64,000 bases of DNA. It comes from Solirubrobacteraceae bacterium. Its GTDB lineage: Bacteria; Actinomycetota; Thermoleophilia; Solirubrobacterales; Solirubrobacteraceae. The notes beneath the pieces were generated by a model. That model was not told the origin of the DNA. It worked only from the letters and a program-made list of their open reading frames with translations, and made no database searches. The position numbers and the translations under genes were made by a program. Of the stretch, positions 8,607 to 16,359 are shown one piece after another. The DNA is taken from contig JAUJOT010000001.1 in NCBI GenBank assembly GCA_030447505.1, positions 124,001 to 188,000 of the forward strand. Reading direction: 5' to 3'. Numbering within the stretch: the first letter of the stretch is position 1; each line of letters starts with the position of its first letter.

Positions 8607-8960
8607 ATGCCATCCATCTTCGATTCCTCCAGCATCGAGGTCACGCCCGAGCAGGCGCAGGCGGCCCTCGCCGAAGACAAAGCACAGCTCATCGACGTGC
8701 GCGAGCCCTACGAGTGGGAGGCCGGCCGGATCGACGGCGCCCTGCACATCGAGCTCGAGCACCTCGCGTCGAACGCCGGCAAGATCGACACCGACCGACC
8801 GGTGATCTTCCAGTGCCGTCTCGGCTCGCGGTCGGCAATGGCGGCGCAGGCCTTCCGCGGCGTCGGGATCGACGCCTACTCGATGGCCGGCGGGCTGCAG
8901 CGATGGGCCGACGAGAACCGCCCGCTCGTGCCGGAGGGCGGCGTCGTCGCCGACCACTGA
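8607..8960 (+). CDS. rhodanese-like domain protein
   Basis: A 117-residue single-domain rhodanese. The conserved entry motif LIDVREPYEWEAGRI is at about residues 29-43. The active-site loop is QCRLGSRS near residue 72, with the catalytic cysteine followed by a six-residue loop as in sulfurtransferases. The LQRWADENRPLVP end is also typical. Such proteins carry sulfur as a persulfide; the acceptor is unknown. The ATG at 8607 fits the domain start. Confidence 0.85.
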   Translation: MPSIFDSSSIEVTPEQAQAALAEDKAQLIDVREPYEWEAGRIDGALHIELEHLASNAGKIDTDRPVIFQCRLGSRSAMAAQAFRGVGIDAYSMAGGLQRWADENRPLVPEGGVVADH

Positions 8961-9031
8961 GTCATCCGTCCACCGACTGCGTGCGGTTCTCCGCGCGGGG
9001 GTAGGTGTTCCGCACAGACCAAAGGAGCCTC

Positions 9032-9091
9032 ATGTACATCGGCGTCGGAACACTGATCCTGATCATCATCCTGCTGATCATCCTGCTGTAG
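9032..9091 (+). CDS. 19-residue hydrophobic peptide
   Basis: A very small gene encoding MYIGVGTLILIIILLIILL. It would span the membrane once and has almost no soluble part. Support comes from an excellent ribosome-binding site (AAAGGAG at 9021-9027) five bases before the ATG and a perfect intrinsic terminator only three bases after the stop. Peptides of this type are widespread in actinobacteria but usually overlooked; their role is unknown. It has its own transcription unit, about 70 bases after the rhodanese gene. Confidence 0.65.
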   Translation: MYIGVGTLILIIILLIILL

Positions 9092-9094
9092 CCG

Positions 9095-9121
9095 AAAGGC
9101 CCGCTCGGCGAGCGGGCCTTT
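9095..9121. terminator. intrinsic terminator
   Basis: A perfect 12-bp stem (AAAGGCCCGCTC and its complement) with a GGC loop, flanked by A and T tracts. It follows the 19-residue peptide gene directly. Being symmetrical, it can also end transcription of the cold-shock gene coming from the other side, whose stop is at 9152. Confidence 0.85.
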
Positions 9122-9151
9122 CGCGCACCGCAGACAGTGCGGCGAAGCGCG

Positions 9152-9355
9152 TCAGAGCTTGACGACCTGGACCGCCTTGGGTCCCTTGTCACCCTGCTCC
9201 TCCTCGTACTCCACTCGCGTTCCTTCGCTCAGCGAGCGGAAACCGTCGGAGACGATCCCGCTGTGATGGACGAAGAGATCCCGGCTGCCCTCGTCGGGCG
9301 TGATGAAGCCGAACCCCTTGTCGTCACTGAACCACTTGACGGTGCCGGTGGGCAT
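9152..9355 (-). CDS. csp: cold-shock protein (CspA family)
   Basis: A 67-residue single CSD protein. It carries the RNP1-type KGFGFI and RNP2-type LFVHHS motifs, with the usual GTVKWF start. It binds single-stranded RNA/DNA and acts as an RNA chaperone. The ATG is at 9355, behind a good RBS (GGGAGGA). A leader of about 100 bases is shared with the second csp gene at 37592-37795, and the terminator at 9095-9121 lies downstream. Confidence 0.95.
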   Translation of the reverse strand: MPTGTVKWFSDDKGFGFITPDEGSRDLFVHHSGIVSDGFRSLSEGTRVEYEEEQGDKGPKAVQVVKL

Positions 9356-9425
9356 GAGCCGTCCTCCCGAATGATCTTGCGTGCTGCGTAGCCGAGGAGG
9401 ACCGAGGCCCGAATCCGCGACGCTC

Positions 9426-9451
9426 GCACTGCTTCGCCGGGTCTCACCCGG
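9426..9451 (-). promoter_or_regulatory. csp leader RNA element (copy 1)
   Basis: The 5' leader of this csp gene holds a hairpin CCGGGT-loop-ACCCGG (9437-9451) next to the motif CGAAGCAGTGC read on the minus strand. The second csp gene has the same motif and a hairpin in the same place, with different but complementary bases. A second shared block (TACGCAGCACG on the minus strand, near 9380-9390) lies closer to the start codon. Sequence and pairing conservation suggest a structured leader; its function is inferred. Confidence 0.55.
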
Positions 9452-9545
9452 CCCTCTTCGGCGGGCAACCTAGCACGCAAACACGGTGCAAGTGGGGCCA
9501 GTTCTCCTACAGTCTGTGGCGACCTGCGAGCTGGAGGAGAACGGG

Positions 9546-9950
9546 ATGGCCGATGAGGAAGCACACGACGTCGCGACCGGCGAGGGCTACGCCGTCGGCA
9601 ACATCGGCGCGCTCGGTCACGGCGGCGGTTTTCGCAAGATCCGCCAGGCGCTGGAGGTCAAGGCGCTGGGCATCAACGCGATCGTCATGCCGCCCGAGTT
9701 CGCGGGCCGCCGCCATTACCACTACACCCAGGAGGAGACGTACTTCATCCATCAGGGACACGCCGAGCTCGAGTTCGGCGACGGTTCGGTGCATCGCCTC
9801 GGACCCGGCGGGATCGCCCGTATCGACGCCGAGACCGTGCGCCGGATCCGCAACGTCGGCGACGAGGACCTGATCTACGTCGCGGTCGGCGGCAAGGACG
9901 GCTACGTCGAGAACGACGGCCACCTGCTGCCCTCCGAAGAGACCGGCTGA
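9546..9950 (+). CDS. cupin domain protein
   Basis: A 134-residue single-domain cupin. Motif 1 is seen as RRHYHYTQEETYFIHQGHAE (residues about 58-77), where two histidines and a glutamate are set up as metal ligands. Motif 2 is weaker around GPGGIARIDAETVRRIRN. Such small cupins often act as isomerases, dioxygenases or sugar-binding domains; the substrate is not evident. The ATG at 9546 follows a GGAGGAG ribosome-binding site. The lipoprotein gene starts 2 bases after its stop. Confidence 0.8.
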   Translation: MADEEAHDVATGEGYAVGNIGALGHGGGFRKIRQALEVKALGINAIVMPPEFAGRRHYHYTQEETYFIHQGHAELEFGDGSVHRLGPGGIARIDAETVRRIRNVGDEDLIYVAVGGKDGYVENDGHLLPSEETG

Positions 9951-9952
9951 CC

Positions 9953-10390
9953 ATGCGCCGCGCAACCGTCGCCGCTGCGGCGCTGGCGATCGCCGCGGCG
10001 CTGGCCGGCTGCGGCGACGCCGACGAGCCCGCCGCACAGCAGACCGCGACGACGGCATCCGGAGCGATCGAACTGACGATCGTCTACGACGACGGCTCCG
10101 GACGCAAGACGACGGGCGCACTGACCTGCCGCGGCGCCGTCCAACGCGCAGAGGGCGCACTCGACGGCGCTGCCTCGCCCGCGAAGCTGTGCGCACAGGC
10201 GCGCGGAAACAAGGAGCTTCTGACGACGACTCCCGACAAGGGCCGCCAGTGCACGCAGATCTACGGCGGGCCCGAGACGGCGCACGTCACGGGCACGATC
10301 GACGGCGACAAGGTCGACCGGCGCTTCACGCGTACGAACGGCTGCGAGCTCGCCGACTACAAGCGCGCCGCAGGACTGCTGCCGCCGTAG
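9953..10390 (+). CDS. SSI-like (subtilisin-inhibitor-like) lipoprotein
   Basis: A 145-residue protein with a lipobox ALAGC at about residue 20. The mature part matches the Streptomyces subtilisin inhibitor pattern: ALTCRG with a cysteine, AKLCAQ, GRQCTQIYGGPETAHVTG, and the closing FTRTNGCELADYK, giving four cysteines able to form two disulfides. SSI proteins inhibit extracellular serine proteases; here it would be tethered to the cell surface. It is probably co-transcribed with the cupin gene. Its last 65 bases overlap the convergent CDP-alcohol transferase gene. Confidence 0.75.
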   Translation: MRRATVAAAALAIAAALAGCGDADEPAAQQTATTASGAIELTIVYDDGSGRKTTGALTCRGAVQRAEGALDGAASPAKLCAQARGNKELLTTTPDKGRQCTQIYGGPETAHVTGTIDGDKVDRRFTRTNGCELADYKRAAGLLPP

Positions 10391-11153
10391 CGAGACCGCT
10401 CCAGGCCGCGCCTGCGAGCACGAGCGCGTCGGCGAGGCGCCTGCGCCCCAGTCCCGCGGCGACGAGACCGCCTGCACGGATCGGCGTCGTGACGCGCGCC
10501 GCGTGCAGCACGCGCGGGTCGGGCGCCTGCGCCGAGCCGAACCAGACCAGCAGCGCGTACCCGAGGCCGCCGGCGATCCGCGCGAGCTCGGCGGCCGCGG
10601 CGGCGCGCCCGAGCCACCCGCATCGACGCGCGCCACGTAACGCGGCAACGGCGAACGCGGCGTCGGCAAGACCCTCGAGGTCGCGCCCGAGGCGCGTTGG
10701 GACCGACGCGCGCGCGAGCTGCCCGTCGAGCCCATCGGTCGCGAACGCCAGCGCGCACATCCACGGCTGCGGCGTGTCGGCAGCCGCGGGAGCAAGCCAG
10801 ACGCGCGCGAGCGTGCACGCGTCGGCCGCCCCGAGGTTGCGCGGCTCGCCGTCCTCGCTCTCGAGCATCCCGATGTGCCAGTCGAGCATCAGCCACGTCA
10901 GCGCCCACGATCCGGCGAACGCTTCCGTGCGGCGCCGAAACGGCTCGCGTCCGGCGATTGCGAGCGCGGTCCAAGCGGCGGCGCCGAAGGCGACCCAGAC
11001 GCGCATCCGGCGCGCGGTCTGCGGCCGGGCGCCGCGCTGCGCGTTGCAGCGCCGCTGGCTTTCGAGCAGGAAGCGCCCCACGGCGCGCGGCCTGAAGCGC
11101 GCGGCGAGCAGCAGCGCAAGCTGCTCGCGCGCCCACAGCTCGCCAGGAGTCAG
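10326..11153 (-). CDS. CDP-alcohol phosphatidyltransferase family protein
   Basis: A membrane enzyme of up to 275 residues. The signature TDGLDGQLAR-x7-GRDLEGLAD is close to the family motif DxxDGxxAR-x8-GxxxDxxxD, but the third aspartate is replaced by glutamate and the spacer is one shorter. This may mean altered chemistry. Several hydrophobic helices follow. Family members transfer a phospho-alcohol from a CDP-activated donor to an acceptor alcohol, as in phosphatidylinositol synthesis. The start is unclear: a CTG at 11153 overlaps the upstream stop (CTGA) and gives LTPGELWAREQ; the first ATG is about 145 bases downstream. It is coupled to the flavoprotein gene. Confidence 0.7.
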   Translation of the reverse strand: MTPGELWAREQLALLLAARFRPRAVGRFLLESQRRCNAQRGARPQTARRMRVWVAFGAAAWTALAIAGREPFRRRTEAFAGSWALTWLMLDWHIGMLESEDGEPRNLGAADACTLARVWLAPAAADTPQPWMCALAFATDGLDGQLARASVPTRLGRDLEGLADAAFAVAALRGARRCGWLGRAAAAAELARIAGGLGYALLVWFGSAQAPDPRVLHAARVTTPIRAGGLVAAGLGRRRLADALVLAGAAWSGLATAAAVLRRACSRRARSRSYA

Positions 11154-12319
11154 ATCAGCGCCTCGAAGACGTCGTCGACCTGCTGCCAGCCGACCTGCAG
11201 CAGGAACTGGGCGTTTCGCCCGTAGGACTTCGCGCCGAGGATGAGGAAGCCGGGCTCCGGGTTGCGCAGCGTGTCCGGGCCGTGCGAGGCGATCGCCAGG
11301 CAGTCGCCGCCGGCGCTCCCCAGCAGCGCGGCGGCGAGGTTCATCGGCCCCGAGGTGGCGTAGCACTCGTGCACCTGCAGCTGGCGGTAGAGCCCGTGGT
11401 CGCCGACGCCGCCGTTGAGCGCGAGGATCCGGTCGACCTCGAGCTCCTCGCCGCGGCCGTTTCGCAGCGTCACGGCGATCCGGTCGCCGCGGCCGCGCAG
11501 CGCCTCGGTGACGTGGCCCGCGCGCACCTGCAGCGCGTCGCTGGCGCCGGCCGCGAGCTGCGCCGCCGCCGCGCCGAGCGACGCGCGCTCGGGCAGCGGG
11601 TCGCCGGGCACGACGCCCCAGTCCGGGGCCGGGTTGCGCACCGCCCAGACGACGCGCGTGCCGGGCGCGTCGCGCGCGAACTCGGCCAGCCGGAGGGCCG
11701 CGGTCTGCGCCGAGTGGCCGGCGCCGGTGAGCAGGATCGTGCGGCCGGCCCACAGCTCGGCCTGCGCCTCGAACGCCGGCAGGTAGCGCTCGATGCGCTC
11801 TTCGAAGACGCGCTCGTTGACCGCGTCGATGCCGCCGTCGCCGAGCCGGTTGGGGTGCCCATACGTGCCGGTCGCGTCGATCACGACGTCGGCATGGACG
11901 ATCGCCTCGTCGCCGTCGGGGCCGGCCACGAGCAGTCGCAGCGGCGCCGCCGCCCGGCGCGGGTCGCCGACCGCCTCGTGCTTGAGCAGGCCCTCGCGGC
12001 CGACGGCGAGCACGCGCGTGCGCAGGCGGATGCGGTCGCGCAGCGCGGGCAGCGCGGCAATCGGCTCGAGCAGCTCGTCGGCGAGCTGCCCGCCCGTCGG
12101 CAGCGCGGCGCCGCTCGGCGCGGATGGCAGAGCGGCGCGCATGCGCGGCGAGACGTTCATCGCCCAGGGCGTGAACGTGCGCACGTGGCTCCAGCGGCGC
12201 AGGTGCCCGCCGACCGTCGGGGCGGCTTCGAACACCTCGAAGTCGTCGCCGCGTGCGGCCGCGGCGAGCGCGGCCTCGAGGCCGATCGGACCCGCTCCCA
12301 GGATGGCGATACGCCTCAT
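11150..12319 (-). CDS. FAD/NAD(P)-binding flavoprotein
   Basis: A 389-residue oxidoreductase. The N-terminal Rossmann motif IAILGAGPIGLEAALAA binds FAD. A second nucleotide-binding motif, ILLTGAGHSAQTAALRL (about residue 205), suggests NAD(P)H. The VIDATGTYGHPN block near 160 is typical of flavin monooxygenase-like and thioredoxin-reductase-like proteins. The substrate is unknown. The ATG at 12319 lies directly before the Rossmann strand; a GTG at 12352 is a less likely start. It is transcribed divergently from the phosphoesterase-radical SAM gene with only 50 bases between, so the two arms may share control. Confidence 0.8.
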   Translation of the reverse strand: MRRIAILGAGPIGLEAALAAAARGDDFEVFEAAPTVGGHLRRWSHVRTFTPWAMNVSPRMRAALPSAPSGAALPTGGQLADELLEPIAALPALRDRIRLRTRVLAVGREGLLKHEAVGDPRRAAAPLRLLVAGPDGDEAIVHADVVIDATGTYGHPNRLGDGGIDAVNERVFEERIERYLPAFEAQAELWAGRTILLTGAGHSAQTAALRLAEFARDAPGTRVVWAVRNPAPDWGVVPGDPLPERASLGAAAAQLAAGASDALQVRAGHVTEALRGRGDRIAVTLRNGRGEELEVDRILALNGGVGDHGLYRQLQVHECYATSGPMNLAAALLGSAGGDCLAIASHGPDTLRNPEPGFLILGAKSYGRNAQFLLQVGWQQVDDVFEALI

Positions 12320-12369
12320 CGAGCTCCTCGTGGTGATCCCTCCCCCGCGCACCCACGATACTCATACGG

Positions 12370-14064
12370 ATGCCGAGGATCGCCGTGTTCGGCGGCGTGT
12401 ACGCCAATCCATACGCGCTCCGCGCCCTGCTGGACGACGCCCGCGAGCGCGGCTGCGACGGGCTCTACTGCCTCGGCGATCTCGGCGGCTTCGGGGCCGA
12501 GTGCGACGCGATCTGGCCGCTGCTGCTCGAGCACGAGGTGACGACACTCGCCGGCAACTACGACGTCGCGATCGGCCGCGGCGACGAGGACTGCGGCTGC
12601 GGCTACGCCGATGCGCGCGACGACGCGTTCGCGCAGCTCATGTACGACCACACGCGCGCGCACACGTCAGCGCCGTTCGCGGCGTGGATGGCCGGGCTGC
12701 CCGGCGAGCTGCGCTGCGAGATCGGCGGGGTCGACGTCCACATGGTCCACGGCTCGCCGCTGGCGATCAACGACTTCCTCTGGGAGTCGCTCTCTGATGA
12801 GGAGCTCGCGCTGCGCGTACGCGCGAGCGGCGCGCAGCTGCTGCTGTGCACGCACACCGGGATCGCCTGGGAACGCGCGGTCGAGGGGACGCGGATCGTC
12901 AACGTCGGAGCGGTCGGGCGGCCCGCGAACGACGGTCGGACCGAGGTGCGCTATGCGGTGATCGATCTCGAGCGGTCCGTCGTCGAGCGCGTCGAGCTCG
13001 TGGCGCTCGCGTACGACTGGCGCGCGCAGGCCGCGTCGATGCGCGCGTCGGGGCTGCCCGAGCCGTTCGTGGAGACGATCGAGACCGGCTGGTGGACGAC
13101 CTGCCTGGAGATCGTGCCGCCGCGCGAGCGCGCGCGCGGCGCATTTCACGTCTACCGCGACGCGCTGCCGCAGCTCGACGCCGCCGCGGCTGGCTGGGCT
13201 GACGCCGTCGTCGCCGCCGACGACGAGCGACCGGTCGTCTCGCTGTTCTCCTCGCCGCTCTTCCCGCCGCGCCTGTGGGTCTACTCGAACTTCCACTGCA
13301 ACCTCGCCTGCGACTACTGCGTCGTCGCGAGCTCGCCCGGCGCTCGCCGCCGCGAGCTGTCCGCCGAGCGCTTCTTCGCGCTCGTCGACGAGGCGGTGCG
13401 CGAGGGCTTCGGCGAGATCTACGTCACCGGCGGCGAGCCGTTCGTGCACCCGCAGATCGCGGCGATGCTCGAGTACGCGTCCGATCGGCTGCCGACGGTC
13501 GTGCTCACGAACGCGATGCTCTTCACGGGGCGCCGCCGTGCAGAGCTCGCGCGCCTCGCCGAGCGCCCCGGCCTGACGCTGCAGTCCTCGATCGACGGCG
13601 CACGTGCAGCGACGCACGACCGCTGGCGCGGCGCGGGCTCGTGGGCCAAGGCGATCGACGGGTTGCGGGTGGCGGCCGAGCTCGGCCTGCCGCTGCGCGT
13701 CGCGATGACGCAGACGCCCGACAACCGCGACGAGGTCGCGCAGCTGCGCAGCCTGCTGGAGCAACTCGGCATCACAGGCGACGCGTTCGCCGTACGGCCG
13801 CTGGTGGCGCGCGGGTTCGCGGCCGGCGCGGCGGCGCCCGGCGCGATCGAGGTCTCCGATGCGGTCATGGTGCCCGAGCTGACGATCAGCGCCGACGCCG
13901 CCCACTGGCACCCGGTCGGCGCCGACCTCGACTCCTGCCCGGACTTCCTCGTCGCGCGCGGCGAGGTCTCACTCGCCGAGGCCAAGCGGCGCGTGATCGA
14001 GCGCTTCCTCGAGCTGCGCCAGGCCGACGGCTCGCTGCCCGACGCGTTTCGGTGCGCGGTGTGA
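12370..14064 (+). CDS. metallophosphoesterase-radical SAM fusion protein
   Basis: A 564-residue two-domain protein. Residues 1-200 form a calcineurin-like phosphoesterase: GDLGGFG (GDxxG), AGNYD (GNxD), MVHGSP and CTHTGI are its metal motifs; the usual first DxH is changed to FGGVYAN. Residues about 300-560 are a radical SAM domain with CNLACDYC (CxxxCxxC, the 4Fe-4S site) followed by VTGGEPFVHP. The domains are joined by a short linker with no stop between. The family's reaction is SAM-based radical chemistry; the substrate here is probably a phosphorylated sugar or lipid precursor (inference from context). The ATG is at 12370; the stop overlaps the glycosyltransferase start. Confidence 0.8.
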   Translation: MPRIAVFGGVYANPYALRALLDDARERGCDGLYCLGDLGGFGAECDAIWPLLLEHEVTTLAGNYDVAIGRGDEDCGCGYADARDDAFAQLMYDHTRAHTSAPFAAWMAGLPGELRCEIGGVDVHMVHGSPLAINDFLWESLSDEELALRVRASGAQLLLCTHTGIAWERAVEGTRIVNVGAVGRPANDGRTEVRYAVIDLERSVVERVELVALAYDWRAQAASMRASGLPEPFVETIETGWWTTCLEIVPPRERARGAFHVYRDALPQLDAAAAGWADAVVAADDERPVVSLFSSPLFPPRLWVYSNFHCNLACDYCVVASSPGARRRELSAERFFALVDEAVREGFGEIYVTGGEPFVHPQIAAMLEYASDRLPTVVLTNAMLFTGRRRAELARLAERPGLTLQSSIDGARAATHDRWRGAGSWAKAIDGLRVAAELGLPLRVAMTQTPDNRDEVAQLRSLLEQLGITGDAFAVRPLVARGFAAGAAAPGAIEVSDAVMVPELTISADAAHWHPVGADLDSCPDFLVARGEVSLAEAKRRVIERFLELRQADGSLPDAFRCAV

Positions 14065-14768
14065 GCGACGCCGGCGCGGCCGGTCCGCTCGTGTCGGTCC
14101 TGATCCCGACCCTGAACGAGGAACGCGAGCTGCCACAGCTGCTCGACCACGTCAGCGCCCTGCACGGCCGCTGGGAGGTCATCCTCGCCGACGGCGGCTC
14201 AAGCGACGCGACGCTGCAGATCGCCTGCGCACACCGCGCGCGACCACGCGTGATCGAGAGCACCGGCGGCCGCGCCGCGCAGCTCAACGCGGCCGCGCGC
14301 ACCGCGACCGGCGACGTCCTGCTGTTCCTGCACGCCGACAGCCGCCTTCCGCGCGATGCCTACGCGTCGCTCGCGGAGGCCTGGCGCAGCACGTCACGGA
14401 CTGTCGGCGGTAACTTCGCGCTGCGCTTCGGCGACGGCCGCTTCGAGCGCGCGCTCGGCGCCGTCTACCGCCTGCAGCGCCGGCACGGCTTCTACTACGG
14501 CGACTCGTCGGTCTGGGTGCGGCGCGAGGCGTTCGACGCGCTCGGCGGCCTGCGCGAGATCCCGATCATGGACGACTACGACTTCGTCCGCCGGCTCGAG
14601 CGCAGCGGCACGACGCGCTGCCTGCCCGGCCCCGCGACGACGTCGGCGCGCCGCTGGCGCAAGGCCGGGATCGCGCGCACGGTGCTCGCCTGGTTCGTGA
14701 TCCGCTGGCTGTTCGTCGCCGGCGTCGAGCCGCAGCGCCTGGCGCGCCTGTACCGCGTCGTGCGCTGA
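14061..14768 (+). CDS. TIGR04283-type family 2 glycosyltransferase
   Basis: A 235-residue GT2 enzyme. Visible motifs are SVLIPTLNEERELP, the DGGSSDAT nucleotide-sugar site, FLHADSRLP (DxD-like) and IMDDYDFVRRLERSG. The pattern LIPTLNEE, DGGSSD and GRAAQLN is that of the TIGR04283 group, which was named for arsenosugar clusters although many members lie in other contexts. A GTG start at 14061 overlaps the preceding stop (GTGA), so the two genes are translationally coupled. No arsenic methyltransferase is present nearby, so an arsenosugar role is not supported. Confidence 0.8.
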   Translation: MSDAGAAGPLVSVLIPTLNEERELPQLLDHVSALHGRWEVILADGGSSDATLQIACAHRARPRVIESTGGRAAQLNAAARTATGDVLLFLHADSRLPRDAYASLAEAWRSTSRTVGGNFALRFGDGRFERALGAVYRLQRRHGFYYGDSSVWVRREAFDALGGLREIPIMDDYDFVRRLERSGTTRCLPGPATTSARRWRKAGIARTVLAWFVIRWLFVAGVEPQRLARLYRVVR

Positions 14769-14824
14769 CGCGCCTACCCGGCGGGGTGAGTCGCGCCGGG
14801 CCGACGACGCGCTACGTTGCCGGC

Positions 14825-16225
14825 ATGACCTCGATCGGCACTCGGCTGCGTGAGCTCGAGGTCGCGACGCGCCCGGAGCACCCGGACCTGAGCGCCGCGC
14901 TCGCCGCGCGCTGGGCGCAGCTTCCGGCGCACGTCAAGCAGCCCAACCAGATGCTCGGCCGGCGGATGACCGGCTGCGAGGGGACGCACGGCGTCTTTCC
15001 CCGCTGCGACCTCGCCTGCACCCCCTGCTATCACGGCAAGGAGGCGCAGCGGGTGGGCACCGACGGCGACCACACCGAGCGCGAGGTCGACCGCCAGATG
15101 GCGCTCTTGCGCGAGCTTCGCGGTCCCGGCCAGCACGCGCAGCTGATCGGCGGCGAGGTCACGCTGCTCGGCCCCGACGACCACGCTCGTGCGCTGCAGG
15201 CGATGATCCGCCACGGCCGCAAGCCGATGTCGATGACGCACGGCGACTTCGACTACGCGTATCTGGAGGCGCTCGCGCTCGACCCGCAGACCGGCACTCC
15301 ACGCTTTGCGCACCTCGCCTTCGCCGGGCACTTCGACTCGCTCATGCTCGGCCGCCGCGGGATCAAGCGCGCGCGCAGCGAGGCCGAGCTTCACCCCTAT
15401 CGCGCGAGGTTCTGTGAGATGTTCGAGCGCCTCGAGCGCGAGCACGGGGTCACGCACTACCTCGCGCACAACATGACGATCACGCCGCGCAACGTCGACG
15501 AGATCGCCGACGTCCTGCGTGCGACGCGCGACATGGGCTTTCGGATGTTCTCCTTCCAGCCCGCCGCCTACATCGGCAACGAGGCGCGCTGGAAGGACGA
15601 CTTCCGAGCGTTCTCGACCGACGACGTCTGGCGGCGGATCGAGCAGGGCGCCGGCGCACGGCTGCATTTCAACGCCGAGCAGGTCGGCGACGTGCGCTGC
15701 AACCGCACCGCGCACGGGATCTACGTCGGCGACCGCTACGCGACGCTGCTCGACGAGGACGACCCGCGCGACGCATGCGCGCTCGAGGACTTCATCGTCG
15801 CCTTTGGCGGGATGGACTTCGACGACCGCCGGCGCCGGCTGCAAGCGGCGCGCGCAGCGCGGGCCGTCGCGCGCCATCCCGCCGTGCTGCGCAGCGGCTC
15901 GGCGTGGGCCGTACGCCTGCTGCGCCGCCTCGGCGGCGTGCGCGCGATCCGCCGCGACAGGCCGCGGGCGATCACGTACGTCATGCACGCATTCATGGAC
16001 GCCCGCGACGTGAAGCCCGCCTGGGAGCTGCTGCAGCGTGGCGAGCTGTCAGACGAGCCGAAGATCCGTGAGACGCAGGAGCGCCTGCAGGGCTGCTCCT
16101 ATGCGATGGCGCACCCCGAGACGGGCACGATCGTGCCCGCCTGCGCCCAGCACTCGGTCCTCGACCCGCTCGAGAACCTGCGCCTCGCCGAGCTGCTCCC
16201 GGCTCACGAGATCGCGGCGCCGTAG
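14825..16225 (+). CDS. radical SAM protein of unrecognised subfamily
   Basis: A 466-residue protein with CDLACTPC at about residues 63-70, a CxxxCxxC cluster site, preceded by TGCEGTHGVFPR. The downstream strand IGGEVTLLG corresponds to the GGEP motif of radical SAM enzymes. A C-terminal region of about 120 residues contains additional cysteines (DACALED, QGCSYAM, VPACAQH) that could bind an auxiliary cluster. I do not recognise a named subfamily. It follows the glycosyltransferase by 56 bases on the same strand and is probably part of the same unit. The ATG at 14825 matches the start of conserved sequence. Confidence 0.75.
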   Translation: MTSIGTRLRELEVATRPEHPDLSAALAARWAQLPAHVKQPNQMLGRRMTGCEGTHGVFPRCDLACTPCYHGKEAQRVGTDGDHTEREVDRQMALLRELRGPGQHAQLIGGEVTLLGPDDHARALQAMIRHGRKPMSMTHGDFDYAYLEALALDPQTGTPRFAHLAFAGHFDSLMLGRRGIKRARSEAELHPYRARFCEMFERLEREHGVTHYLAHNMTITPRNVDEIADVLRATRDMGFRMFSFQPAAYIGNEARWKDDFRAFSTDDVWRRIEQGAGARLHFNAEQVGDVRCNRTAHGIYVGDRYATLLDEDDPRDACALEDFIVAFGGMDFDDRRRRLQAARAARAVARHPAVLRSGSAWAVRLLRRLGGVRAIRRDRPRAITYVMHAFMDARDVKPAWELLQRGELSDEPKIRETQERLQGCSYAMAHPETGTIVPACAQHSVLDPLENLRLAELLPAHEIAAP

Positions 16226-16359
16226 GCGTCGCGCCCGATCGGGCAAATCGTCTGTCGCGCGCCTGCAGATCGATGCCGAGCGCGACGGCGCAGCGGCGTC
16301 TTCTGCGGTGCGCCAGAAGTTTCTCCTTGGCGTCGTCGCGCTATAGGCTCGTCGTGCCC

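Noticed and set aside
5805-8960. A frame of about 1000 codons on the plus strand spanning the TetR and DUF2339 genes
   Set aside because: Only its last 117 codons (the rhodanese) are real; the rest is arginine-rich shadow of other genes.
14061-14768. Arsenosugar biosynthesis based on the TIGR04283-type glycosyltransferase
   Set aside because: No arsenic methyltransferase, arsenite pump or ArsR regulator is present; the name alone is not evidence.
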